From contig NZ_JADCDA010000047.1 in NCBI RefSeq assembly GCF_020252405.1, positions 1 through 64,000 of the forward strand: a stretch of 64,000 nucleotides of DNA, written 5' to 3'. Shown piece by piece: positions 26,740 through 34,403 of the stretch. The DNA comes from Aestuariivirga sp. Its GTDB lineage: Bacteria; Pseudomonadota; Alphaproteobacteria; Rhizobiales; Aestuariivirgaceae. The notes under the pieces are model-generated. The model worked only from the letters and a program-made list of their open reading frames with translations. It had not been told where the DNA came from and searched no databases. The translations under genes were made by a program, and so were the position numbers. Within the stretch, counting starts at the first letter, position 1. Each line of letters begins with the position of its first letter.

Positions 26740-27572
26740 TCAGAACGGGCAAGGTTGACTGGGTCGCTCATTCCATTCTCCTTCTGGGAGTGGCGCTGTT
26801 CGTTTTGCCGGTCTGGCTGGTGTTCGCCGGTTCCACTCAGGACAGCGCCGACATCGCGCGTGGCGATATGTCCATCGTTCCCAATCTGTCACAACTGGGA
26901 ATTTATAGCTCCGTTCTCACCGAGGCGGCGCCCGGAGCGCAGCCGGTGTGGCGCATGATGATGGTGTCCTTCGGCATGGCGCTTGTCATCGCCTTCGGCA
27001 AGATATTCATTTCGATTATGTCCGCTTATGCGGTCACGTTTTTCCGGTTTCCATTCAAGATGCTGTGCTTCTGGACGATTTTCATCACGCTGATGCTTCC
27101 GGTGGAGGTGCGCATCGTCCCGACTTTCAAGGTTATGGCGGGGTTCAACCTGATCAACACGTTTACGGGACTCACTGTGCCCCTTATGGCCTCGGCGACG
27201 GCGACCCTGCTGTTCCGTCAGACGTTTCTCGCAATCCCAGATGAACTCGTTGAGGCCGCGCGCACCGACGGTGCCGGCCCGTTGCGCTTCCTCAAGGATA
27301 TTCTGGTGCCGGTCTCCGCGGCCAATCTGGCGGCAATGTTCGTCATTCTCTTCGTGTACGGCTGGAACCAATATATGTGGCCCTTGCTGGTGGCAACCGA
27401 CCCCAGGCTCGACACGATCGTGATCGGCATCGTGAAAATGATCGGTCACGAGGCGCTAACCGAATGGAACCGCGTGATGGCGACGGCAGTGCTTGCGATG
27501 CTGCCGCCCGTCGTGGTCGTGGTTCTCATGCAACGCTGGTTTGTCAAAGGACTTACGGAAGGTGACAAGTAA
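26736..27572 (+). CDS. ugpE: sn-glycerol-3-phosphate importer permease UgpE
   Basis: This 278-residue second permease starts at GTG 26736, overlapping ugpA by 4 nt. It has six hydrophobic helices and the EAA loop ELVEAARTDGAGPLRFLKDI. The segment GWNQYMWPLLVATDPRLDTI is typical of UgpE and related MalG-type permeases. Its stop (TAA) shares one base with the ugpC start codon, so all three genes are translationally coupled. Confidence 0.9.
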   Translation: MIRTGKVDWVAHSILLLGVALFVLPVWLVFAGSTQDSADIARGDMSIVPNLSQLGIYSSVLTEAAPGAQPVWRMMMVSFGMALVIAFGKIFISIMSAYAVTFFRFPFKMLCFWTIFITLMLPVEVRIVPTFKVMAGFNLINTFTGLTVPLMASATATLLFRQTFLAIPDELVEAARTDGAGPLRFLKDILVPVSAANLAAMFVILFVYGWNQYMWPLLVATDPRLDTIVIGIVKMIGHEALTEWNRVMATAVLAMLPPVVVVVLMQRWFVKGLTEGDK

Positions 27573-28639
27573 TGGCCACCCTGCAGCTTGAAAATCTGAA
27601 GAAGAGCTTTGGAACGACGCACGTCCTGAAAGGTGTCGACCTTTCGCTGGCGTCGGGCGAGATGCTCGTTATCGTGGGCGCATCCGGCTGCGGCAAGTCG
27701 ACCTTGCTGCGCCTGGTCGCCGGTCTCGAGACCCCGACCTCCGGCCAGATCATGGTTGACGGCCGCGACGTGGCGCAGCTCGATCCCGCCCAGCGCGACA
27801 TCGCCATGGTGTTTCAGAATTATGCGCTTTATCCGCACATGACGGTTTTCGACAACATGGCCTATGGTCTCCGCATTCGGGGCTTGAGCCGGGAGGACAT
27901 CGGGAAGCGGGTTCAGGATGCTGCCAACACGCTCGGACTCGGCGCGTTGCTGAAGCGCACGCCGCGCCAGTTGTCGGGCGGTCAGCGCCAGCGCGTGGCC
28001 ATGGGACGGGCGATCGTTCGCGAACCGAAGGTCTTTCTGTTCGACGAACCGCTCTCCAACCTCGACGCTGCTCTCCGTGTACAGATGCGCGCGGAGATCC
28101 GGCGCCTGCAGCGGCGGATGCGGGTGACAAGCCTCTATGTCACTCACGACCAGGTCGAGGCCATGACTCTGGGCGACCGGCTGCTCGTGATGCATCTCGG
28201 CAAGCCCGTTCAGCTCGCGACGCCGATGGAAGTCTTCGAAAAGCCCGCCAACACTTATGTCGCGGGCTTCATCGGCGCTCCGTCGATGAACCTCATGCCG
28301 GCTAAGCTCGGTCATGGCGGCGCCTCCGCGGTTCTTGAAGACGGACACGTCATCACTTTCGCCGACGGCCGCCGCCCGGGACAGGACGGTCGGAAGCTCA
28401 CCGTGGGCATCCGTCCGGAACATCTGCGTCCGGAACCAGGTGGCATCGAGATTTTTATCGACCTCGTCGAACCGCTCGGCTCGGAAACGGTGGTCATCGG
28501 CCGCATGAAGAATGGCGAGCTCGTTTCGGTGAAGATTCCCAGCGCGGGGTCCATCCCGGAGACCATGAGCGTGGTGATCGCGCCTGAGCATCTTCATGTG
28601 TTTGATGGCGAAACCGGCCTGCGGGTCGAGGCGGTGTGA
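27572..28639 (+). CDS. ugpC: sn-glycerol-3-phosphate importer ATPase UgpC
   Basis: This 355-residue MalK/UgpC-type ATPase has Walker A GASGCGKSTLLRLVAG, Q-loop MVFQNYALYPHMTVFDNMAY, signature LSGGQRQRVAMGRAIV, Walker B VFLFDEPLSNLDAALR and H-loop VTHDQVEAM, followed by a TOBE domain (from about residue 235) with VGIRPEHLRPE. It energises UgpAE. Such ATPases can sometimes serve other importers of the family, which matters because the polyamine-type importer at 8357-11483 has lost its own. Confidence 0.94.
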   Translation: MATLQLENLKKSFGTTHVLKGVDLSLASGEMLVIVGASGCGKSTLLRLVAGLETPTSGQIMVDGRDVAQLDPAQRDIAMVFQNYALYPHMTVFDNMAYGLRIRGLSREDIGKRVQDAANTLGLGALLKRTPRQLSGGQRQRVAMGRAIVREPKVFLFDEPLSNLDAALRVQMRAEIRRLQRRMRVTSLYVTHDQVEAMTLGDRLLVMHLGKPVQLATPMEVFEKPANTYVAGFIGAPSMNLMPAKLGHGGASAVLEDGHVITFADGRRPGQDGRKLTVGIRPEHLRPEPGGIEIFIDLVEPLGSETVVIGRMKNGELVSVKIPSAGSIPETMSVVIAPEHLHVFDGETGLRVEAV

Positions 28640-28645
28640 CCCGCC

Positions 28646-29497
28646 ATGGAGCATTTCCCCCGCTTCGCACCGCTGGCGGCACGCTATGACGGTTTTATCG
28701 TCGATCTCTGGGGTGTGATCCATGATGGTGTAGCGCCCTATCCGGGCGCAAGGGACTTGCTTCAGAAATTGCAGGAGATGGAGCGCCGTGTCGTGCTGCT
28801 GTCCAATGCGCCCCGCCGGGTGGCCTCTGTGCGGGACGACCTTCTCGCCATGGGCGTGTCAGACGACCTGTACGATGGTCTGATGACCAGCGGCGAGGCG
28901 GTTTTCGAAGCACTTTCGCACCGCAGCGATCCCTGGGTGGCGGAGCTGGGAAGGAAGGTCTATTTCCTCGGCCCGGAACGCGACTGGGGGATCCTGAACG
29001 GGCTGGAACTTCACCAGGTCGAGCGGCCTGCCGCGGCGGACTTTGTGATTATCACCGCTCCCGACGATTTGCAGGGGCCAAGCACGATCAACGATCACCT
29101 GCCTGCCCTGGAGCAATGTCTCGCCGCCGGGCTGCCAATGATTTGCGCCAATCCTGACTTCGAAATCGTGCGTGACGGTCAGCGCATCATCTGTGCGGGC
29201 GCGCTCGCCAGACATTACGAAACACTTGGCGGCGAGGTCAGATGGTACGGGAAACCCGACGCTGCTATCTATCCCTCCGTCCTGGAAATCCTGGAGGTTT
29301 CTGCATCGCGTGTATTGGCGGTGGGCGATGGCTTGCGCACCGACATTGCGGGCGCACGGGCCGCCAATCTGGCGAGTTGCTGGGTCCTGGGCGGCATTCA
29401 TGCGGAGGAACTTGAAGAACGCGAGACCAGTGCGGAAGCACTTGCCAATGCCGTAGGTCACTATCCGTCCACGTCTGTGCCGGAGTTCAAGTGGTGA
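28646..29497 (+). CDS. HAD-superfamily class IIA hydrolase (NagD-like)
   Basis: This 283-residue phosphatase-like protein begins MEHFPRFAPLAARYDGFIVD, with the HAD motif I region IVDLWGVIHDGVAPYPGA, motif II LLSNAPRR and the late motif LAVGDGLRTDIAGARAANL. Class IIA members hydrolyse small phosphomonoesters such as glycerol phosphate, p-nitrophenyl phosphate or nucleotides. It follows ugpC after 6 nt and precedes a glycerophosphodiesterase, so it may release phosphate from glycerol-3-phosphate brought in by Ugp. That role is inference. Confidence 0.85.
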   Translation: MEHFPRFAPLAARYDGFIVDLWGVIHDGVAPYPGARDLLQKLQEMERRVVLLSNAPRRVASVRDDLLAMGVSDDLYDGLMTSGEAVFEALSHRSDPWVAELGRKVYFLGPERDWGILNGLELHQVERPAAADFVIITAPDDLQGPSTINDHLPALEQCLAAGLPMICANPDFEIVRDGQRIICAGALARHYETLGGEVRWYGKPDAAIYPSVLEILEVSASRVLAVGDGLRTDIAGARAANLASCWVLGGIHAEELEERETSAEALANAVGHYPSTSVPEFKW

Positions 29498-29529
29498 AGC
29501 CGCTCCGATGAACACGCGAGGAACCGCAA

Positions 29530-30441
29530 ATGACGTCAGCCTTTGAAATACAGGGCCACCGCGGCGCCCGCGGCCTGTTTCCTGAGAATACGCTCGAAGG
29601 CTTCCGCGCGACTTTGGCGCTTGGCGTAACCAGCCTGGAGCTTGATGTCGGCGTGACGGCCGATGACGTCGTTGTTGTCGTCCACGATCCGAGGCTCAAT
29701 GCGGATTTGACCCGCGGTCCGGATGGCGCCTGGCTGCCTGAAACAGGCCCGGCGATACGTTCGCTGACCTATGCCGAACTGATCCGGTACGATGTGGGCC
29801 GGGCGCGCGGGGGTAGTGTGGTTGCCTTGCATAATCCTGATCAGGCGGGCGTGGACAATGTCCGCATTCCGATGCTCGACGACGTCTTCAAGCTCGCGGC
29901 CGGAACTGGCGTGATTATCGACGTCGAAATCAAGACCGATCCGGCCTATCCGGAATTAACGGTCTCGCCCGAGGTGATGGCGGATGCGGTTCTGGCCGTT
30001 GCCCGCCGTAACAATGCGCTCGACACTCTGGCGGTGCGTTCGTTTGACTGGCGGAGTCTCGCGCATCTCCGTTCGGTATGGCCCGGCGCCACGCTCGGCT
30101 GGCTCACAAGCGCCGGGACGGCCACGCCAGCCTGGCGCGGGACCCACACGCCCGCGTTGTCGAACCTGGTCGAATCCGTGCATGCTGCAACGGGCGGAAC
30201 ACCCGGTTGCTGGGCCCCCGACATGTCCGAGTTGACCCCGGACATCGTCGTTCGGGCCAAGGCTGCGGGGCTTAGGGTGGTGCCCTGGACGGTGAATGAT
30301 CCGGCGGACATTGATCGTCTTGCCGGGTGGGGTGTTGATGGCGTCACAACAGACCGGCCTGATCTGGCGCGGGAGGTCTTGGCGAAGCGCGGCTGGAGAC
30401 TTCCGCCGATTGTTCATGCATCCGGCGGTGCGACCGGCTGA
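29530..30441 (+). CDS. ugpQ: Glycerophosphodiester phosphodiesterase
   Basis: This 303-residue cytoplasmic GDPD enzyme hydrolyses glycerophosphodiesters to sn-glycerol-3-phosphate and an alcohol. It has the signature QGHRGARGLFPENTLEGF with the catalytic His, then ELDVGVTADDVVVVVHDP with metal-binding Glu/Asp and the second His, and VIIDVEIKTD. Near the C-terminus, VPWTVNDPADIDRLAGWGVD is the usual W-x-V-N-x-x and G-V-D-G-x-x-T-D region. There is no signal peptide. It is the last gene of the ugp unit and completes a phosphate-scavenging pathway. Confidence 0.92.
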   Translation: MTSAFEIQGHRGARGLFPENTLEGFRATLALGVTSLELDVGVTADDVVVVVHDPRLNADLTRGPDGAWLPETGPAIRSLTYAELIRYDVGRARGGSVVALHNPDQAGVDNVRIPMLDDVFKLAAGTGVIIDVEIKTDPAYPELTVSPEVMADAVLAVARRNNALDTLAVRSFDWRSLAHLRSVWPGATLGWLTSAGTATPAWRGTHTPALSNLVESVHAATGGTPGCWAPDMSELTPDIVVRAKAAGLRVVPWTVNDPADIDRLAGWGVDGVTTDRPDLAREVLAKRGWRLPPIVHASGGATG

Positions 30442-30469
30442 ACGGACGGTCTCGCGCCAGAGTTCAGGC

Positions 30470-30573
30470 CCGCGCGTGCAATGCTGACGCCTTCCTGCCC
30501 CACAGCGTCCACCGATCATCCCGCCGAGGCGGTCGCGGATCCGCGCGTCATCGATTTTGATGATATGCCCCAT
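30470..30573 (-). pseudogene. Possible N-terminal fragment of an IS256-type transposase
   Basis: From ATG 30573 the minus strand reads MGHIIKIDDARIRDRLGGMI, then GGRCGAGRRQH. This resembles the start of one IS256 subgroup (x-V-I-K-I-D-E-A-R-I-R-D-H-L-G-E-M-V-R, later L-C-G-A-G-R-Y-E-R) with the part in between deleted. The remaining transposase is absent. It lies just after the ugp operon and mirrors the fragment ahead of it. The match is by eye and short, so confidence is moderate. Confidence 0.45.
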
Positions 30574-30659
30574 CAGCCTTCCTCCGTTCCTTTCCCGATG
30601 GTAATCCTCCAGCTCTCGCCGGGGTGAGGATCATAGGGAGACGGGAGAGGGACCCCCGG

Positions 30660-30767
30660 CTACTTCGTCTTGTCCCGTTTCAGCTTCCACAATTCCCAGA
30701 AGGCCCAACCGAGCACGACGCCGACAACGAGTATTCCTTCCGCGAGTGCGAGGCTGCTGCCACTCAT
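30660..30767 (-). CDS. Small membrane protein translationally coupled to crtB
   Basis: A 35-residue reading frame starts at ATG 30767, which overlaps the crtB stop by 4 nt (ATGA). It encodes MSGSSLALAEGILVVGVV followed by LGWAFWELWKLKRDKTK: a short outside part, one transmembrane helix of about 18 residues and a positively charged cytoplasmic tail. It is not a known photosynthesis gene to me. The coupling, the clean hydrophobic profile and the charged end make it a credible gene. It might anchor or organise the carotenoid enzymes or belong to a pigment-protein complex, which is speculation. Confidence 0.6.
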   Translation of the reverse strand: MSGSSLALAEGILVVGVVLGWAFWELWKLKRDKTK

Positions 30768-31792
30768 TGGCCCTGCTTCTCCAGCCGGGTGAAAAGTTCG
30801 GTGAGCCATTGCGCGCGTTCGTCCAGCGTGCGCGGGGGGTGGATGGGCTGGCCGGCGGTGGCCACCGCGTCGATGAGGAACTGCGCGGAGGCGATGGCGG
30901 GGGCATCGGAGCGCGGCGCGGATGTCAGCGAGGCGGTGACGGCCCGCGCAAGAAGCGCGAGCTTGCGCGGTGTGGCGACAGTGGCGCGGCGGGTGACACT
31001 GTCATGGCCGTTCATTTCCACGGCGCGGCCGATTTCGGCATAGAGCAGGCGGGCGGCATGGATCGACGGGCGGCAGCCCGGCGGCAGCATGGCGATGCCG
31101 GAGAGGCTTCGGGCATAGAGACGGTCCGCCTCGGCCAGCAGGCGCTTCAGCACCCTGGACAGCGGCATGGAGGCGCGGGGCGCTGCGAGAAAGCTTTCCG
31201 CGTCGAGGCTTTCCTCATAAAGCCAGTCGAGCGGCAGATAGAGGCGGGCGTTGCGCGCATCCTCGCCCACGTCGCGGGCGATGTTGGTGAGTTGCATGGC
31301 GACACCGAGATCGCAGGCGCGCGCGATGGCCGACGCGTCCCGCACCTGCATGACCAGCGACATCATGGCGCCCACCGTGCCCGCAACGCGCACGGCATAG
31401 GCGTGAAGCTCGTCCAGCGTCCGATAGCGCCGCCCGCCCGCATCCCAGGCGAAACCCTCGATCAGGGCTTCCGGAATCTCGCGCGGGATGGCGAAGCGCA
31501 GCGCCACATCGGCAAAGGCGCGGTCGGCGGGCTGGTTGTCGGGGGCGCCGCGATAGATGCGGTCGAGGCGGGCCAGGAGCGTGTCGACGGCGGCGCGCGG
31601 GTCCGCCGCGCGGTCGACGAGGTCGTCGGCCACGCGGCAGAAGCCATAGAGCGAACGCGAGGCATCGCAGACGCGCTGGGGCAGGAGGAGCGAGGCGGTG
31701 TAGAAGGTCTTCGACCCGTCGCGGATCATCTGCCGGCACTGGGCGAGATCGGCGGGCGAGACGAGCGAACGGTCAGGCGAAGGCGGAAGCAT
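30764..31792 (-). CDS. crtB: Phytoene synthase
   Basis: CrtB condenses two geranylgeranyl diphosphates into phytoene, the first committed carotenoid step. The 342-residue protein has the first aspartate-rich region YGFCRVADDLVDRAAD and the second QLTNIARDVGEDARNARLYL, together with SKTFYTASLLLP, the family's N-terminal mark. It starts at ATG 31792, overlapping the end of crtI by 20 nt. Length and motifs are normal. It is last but one in the bch-crt block. Confidence 0.95.
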   Translation of the reverse strand: MLPPSPDRSLVSPADLAQCRQMIRDGSKTFYTASLLLPQRVCDASRSLYGFCRVADDLVDRAADPRAAVDTLLARLDRIYRGAPDNQPADRAFADVALRFAIPREIPEALIEGFAWDAGGRRYRTLDELHAYAVRVAGTVGAMMSLVMQVRDASAIARACDLGVAMQLTNIARDVGEDARNARLYLPLDWLYEESLDAESFLAAPRASMPLSRVLKRLLAEADRLYARSLSGIAMLPPGCRPSIHAARLLYAEIGRAVEMNGHDSVTRRATVATPRKLALLARAVTASLTSAPRSDAPAIASAQFLIDAVATAGQPIHPPRTLDERAQWLTELFTRLEKQGQ

Positions 31793-33296
31793 CGGGCGCC
31801 ACCGTGTCGAGGATTCTGGCCGAGGAAATGACGCCGGGAACGCCGGCGCCGGGGTGCGTTCCCGCGCCGACGAGGAAGAGGTTTTCGATGTCTTCCGCCT
31901 TGTTGTTGGGGCGGAACCACGCGGATTGCAGCAGGACGGGCTCCAGCCCGAAGGCGGCGCCCTTGGCGGAAGAGAGGCGGGATTCGAAGTCGATGGGCGT
32001 GATCAGCTTCTCGGTGACGATATGGCCGCGGAAGCCGGGGAGCAGCGTGCGGTCGAGGTAACCGGCGATGGCGGCCTTGTAGGTCTGGGCGCGGGCGGTC
32101 CAGTCGATTCCCGAGTCCTGGTGCGGCACGGGGGAGAGGACATAGAAGCTGTCGCAGCCTGGCGGCGCGAGCGATGGGTCGGTGGCGGAGGGACGGTGGA
32201 GGTAAAGGCTGAAGTCCTCGGCCAGAATCTTCTTCGTGAAGATGTCGTCGAGCAGTTCGCGGTAGCGCGGGCCCATCATGATGGTGTGGTGCTTTACGTC
32301 CGTATACTGACGGTTTGTGCCGAAGTACCAGACGAAGAGGCTCATGGAATAGCGGGCGCGGGCGAGCCTGGCGTCCGACCAGCGCTTGCGCGGCGCGTTG
32401 CGCAGGAGCCTGGTGTAGGTATGGGCTGTCTCGGCATTGGAGACGACGATGGAGGCTTTGATGACGCGGCCATCGGCGAGGCGCAGGCCCGTGGCGCGGG
32501 CGCCCTCGCAGGTGATCTCGTCTACCGCGGTGTTGAGCAGGATGGCGCCGCCCTGGCGCTCGACGAGCTTTGCCATGGCCTGGACCAGGGCGCCCGTGCC
32601 GCCCATGGCGAAATGCACGCCATATTGGCGTTCGAGATAGGCGATCATGCTGTAGATGGCGGTGACCTTGAACGGGTTGCCGCCGATGAACAGCGGGTGG
32701 AAGCTCAAGGCCATGCGGATCTTGGGGTTCTTGACGCGGGCCGCCACATGCTGGTGCACCGTGCGCCAGGCGCCGAGGCGGAGCAGATCGGGCGCGATCT
32801 TCACCATATCGAGCGCGGAGCCGAAGGGCACGTGGCCCAGCTGCTCGAAGCCGATGCGGTAGATCGCCTCGCTTTCCGCCATGAAGCGGTCGTATCCTGC
32901 GACATCCGAGGGCGCGATGCGGCGGACTTCCCCGCGCATGCGGTCTGGGTCGGCGCAGCAGCTGATCGCCGTTCCGTCATCGAAGCGGATGTCGTAAAAG
33001 GGGTCGAGGGCCTTGAGCGTCACGTCGTCGGAGAATTTGGCCCCGGCCAGCGCCCACAGCTCATCAAGGATGAAGGGGGCGGTGATGATGGTGGGGCCGG
33101 CATCGAAGGTGAAACCGTCCTGACGGAACACAGAGGCGCGACCGCCCGGCTGCTCCAGCTTTTCAAACACCGTAACGCGATAGCCGCGGGCACCCAGCCG
33201 TATGGCGGCCGCAAGACCGCCCAGGCCGCTGCCAATGACGGCGGCATGGGGGCGCCGGTCGGCCGGCGGGGGTAGGTGGTCGATGTCTGTAAACAT
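31773..33296 (-). CDS. crtI: Phytoene desaturase
   Basis: CrtI introduces double bonds into phytoene to give neurosporene or lycopene. The 507-residue flavoprotein starts at ATG 33296 (MFTDIDHLPPPADRR), followed by the FAD-binding motif AAVIGSGLGGLAAAIRLGARGYRVTVFEKLEQPGG (given here only as landmark, residues about 17-50) and ends with the usual FAD motif FLVGAGTHPGAGVPGVISSA. A longer open frame continues upstream into repeat DNA and is rejected as start. No clear ribosome site is seen; a TGT-N12-ACA operator-like element overlaps the start codon. Confidence 0.95.
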   Translation of the reverse strand: MFTDIDHLPPPADRRPHAAVIGSGLGGLAAAIRLGARGYRVTVFEKLEQPGGRASVFRQDGFTFDAGPTIITAPFILDELWALAGAKFSDDVTLKALDPFYDIRFDDGTAISCCADPDRMRGEVRRIAPSDVAGYDRFMAESEAIYRIGFEQLGHVPFGSALDMVKIAPDLLRLGAWRTVHQHVAARVKNPKIRMALSFHPLFIGGNPFKVTAIYSMIAYLERQYGVHFAMGGTGALVQAMAKLVERQGGAILLNTAVDEITCEGARATGLRLADGRVIKASIVVSNAETAHTYTRLLRNAPRKRWSDARLARARYSMSLFVWYFGTNRQYTDVKHHTIMMGPRYRELLDDIFTKKILAEDFSLYLHRPSATDPSLAPPGCDSFYVLSPVPHQDSGIDWTARAQTYKAAIAGYLDRTLLPGFRGHIVTEKLITPIDFESRLSSAKGAAFGLEPVLLQSAWFRPNNKAEDIENLFLVGAGTHPGAGVPGVISSARILDTVAPDASAFA

Positions 33297-33318
33297 CAAT
33301 TGACAGTAGAAACTGTCA
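33288..33318. promoter_or_regulatory. Operator-like palindromes at the crtI start
   Basis: TGT at 33288-33290 and ACA at 33303-33305 are 12 nt apart, the spacing of PpsR/CrtJ sites, with arms TGTAA/TGACA. Immediately beside it, TGACAGT (33301-33307) and ACTGTCA (33312-33318) form a perfect 7-bp inverted repeat around AGAA. The first element spans the crtI start codon (33296-33294). A redox- or light-dependent repressor binding here would block crtI directly. Confidence 0.5.
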
Positions 33319-33360
33319 GACAAGATTTGGCAAGGGGGCAGATGGATGGTGTGCGCGGCG

Positions 33361-33518
33361 TCTTCTCCCGCTTCTTGAGCGGGAGAAGAAGGGACCCGTT
33401 GCGCCAGCAACGGGGGAGATGAGGGGCCGCATGTACCGAATAAGGTTCGGAGATTGCTTCCCCTCACCGCCCCCAACTGCGTTGGGGCCCCTTCCTCTCC
33501 CGCATGGCGGGAGAGGAC
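33361..33518. repeat. Composite palindromic intergenic repeat, copy 2 (inverted)
   Basis: This is the reverse complement of the unit at 3174-3337: first module B (CTTCTCCCGC...GCGGGAGAAG and CCCGTTGCG...GCAACGGG), then a variable spacer, then module A (TTGCTTCCCCTCACC, GGGGCCCC and CCTCTCCCGC/GCGGGAGAGG). It fills the gap between bchO and crtI. The arms are conserved and the spacer has diverged, as expected for a folded element under structural constraint or for independent copies of a mobile unit. Confidence 0.8.
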
Positions 33519-33526
33519 AGGAGCGG

Positions 33527-34402
33527 CTACCGCAGGGTGAAGGAGGCGGGGTCCGCGATGATGGCCGCCGCTCCGGCCGGGTCCTCCTCATGGGCCAGGT
33601 GGCCGAGGCCCCTGATTTCCACCAGGCTTGCACGGGGGGCGAGTTTCGCCGCCTCGGCGGCGCGGGCGGGCGCGATGGTGCGGTCGCCCGTGGCGTATGC
33701 GAGCTTGATGGGGACGGGCAGGTTCTTCAGGTCCTGCGGCGCCCAGTGCAGGTCCCAGGCGGCCATCATGCCCAGCGTTCCCGCGATGTGGCCTTCGTTG
33801 GAAAAGAGCTTCTGGTAAAGGGAGATTCCCTCGGCATCGATCTTCGACCCGGTGTCGCGCAGCAGGCGTTCGACCGCCTTGCGGTCGGCCATCTTCGCGA
33901 ACATCTTCCGGACGATGGCGGCGCTGGCGAAGGTCTTGGCCAGCGGCGAGAAGAACTGGCCGGCGACACCCGTGACGGGGAAGAAAGCGCCGTTGAAGCT
34001 GATGATGTCATCGGGCGCAAACAGGCGCTCCACCGCCATGCGCACGAGCACGGCGGCGCCGGCCGAATGGCCCGCGGCGCGGACGGGCTCGACCTTCAGT
34101 GTACGGAGCAGAGAGGCCACCGCGGCGGCCATGCCGGGCAGCGACAGGCTGGTTTTGGACGGCGGCTGGGTGAAGGCGTGGCCCGGAAGGTCCATGGCGA
34201 CGACGGTGTAGTGGGCCGCGAGCTTCGGCATCACGCCGCGCCAGGAGTGGGTGGCGGCACCCGTGCCGTGGAGGAGAAGGAGGGCGGGACCCTCGCCCAT
34301 CACCTGCACATGCCACGGCATGCCTGCCGCGTCGACGAAGCGGCTCGCCGCATTGTTGGGCCAGCCGGCACCGTCAGTCTTCCAGTCCAGGTAGTAGCCC
34401 AT
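33527..34402 (-). CDS. bchO: Alpha/beta hydrolase BchO, magnesium chelatase-associated
   Basis: This 291-residue alpha/beta hydrolase of the BchO type is encoded 1 nt after bchD. It has the oxyanion region LLLLHGTGAATHSWRG, the nucleophile elbow AAGHSAGAAVLVRMA and the C-terminal catalytic histidine in IRGLGHLAHEEDP. BchO is found in photosynthesis gene clusters after bchID and is thought to assist magnesium insertion or pigment handling. Its exact reaction is not established. The presence of bchO separates this chelatase set from cobalt chelatases. Confidence 0.92.
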   Translation of the reverse strand: MGYYLDWKTDGAGWPNNAASRFVDAAGMPWHVQVMGEGPALLLLHGTGAATHSWRGVMPKLAAHYTVVAMDLPGHAFTQPPSKTSLSLPGMAAAVASLLRTLKVEPVRAAGHSAGAAVLVRMAVERLFAPDDIISFNGAFFPVTGVAGQFFSPLAKTFASAAIVRKMFAKMADRKAVERLLRDTGSKIDAEGISLYQKLFSNEGHIAGTLGMMAAWDLHWAPQDLKNLPVPIKLAYATGDRTIAPARAAEAAKLAPRASLVEIRGLGHLAHEEDPAGAAAIIADPASFTLR

Positions 34403-34403
34403 G

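Noticed and set aside
33297-33476. N-terminal extension of crtI up to 33476
   Set aside because: It translates the composite repeat; the family start MFTDIDHL at 33296 precedes the FAD motif at the usual distance.
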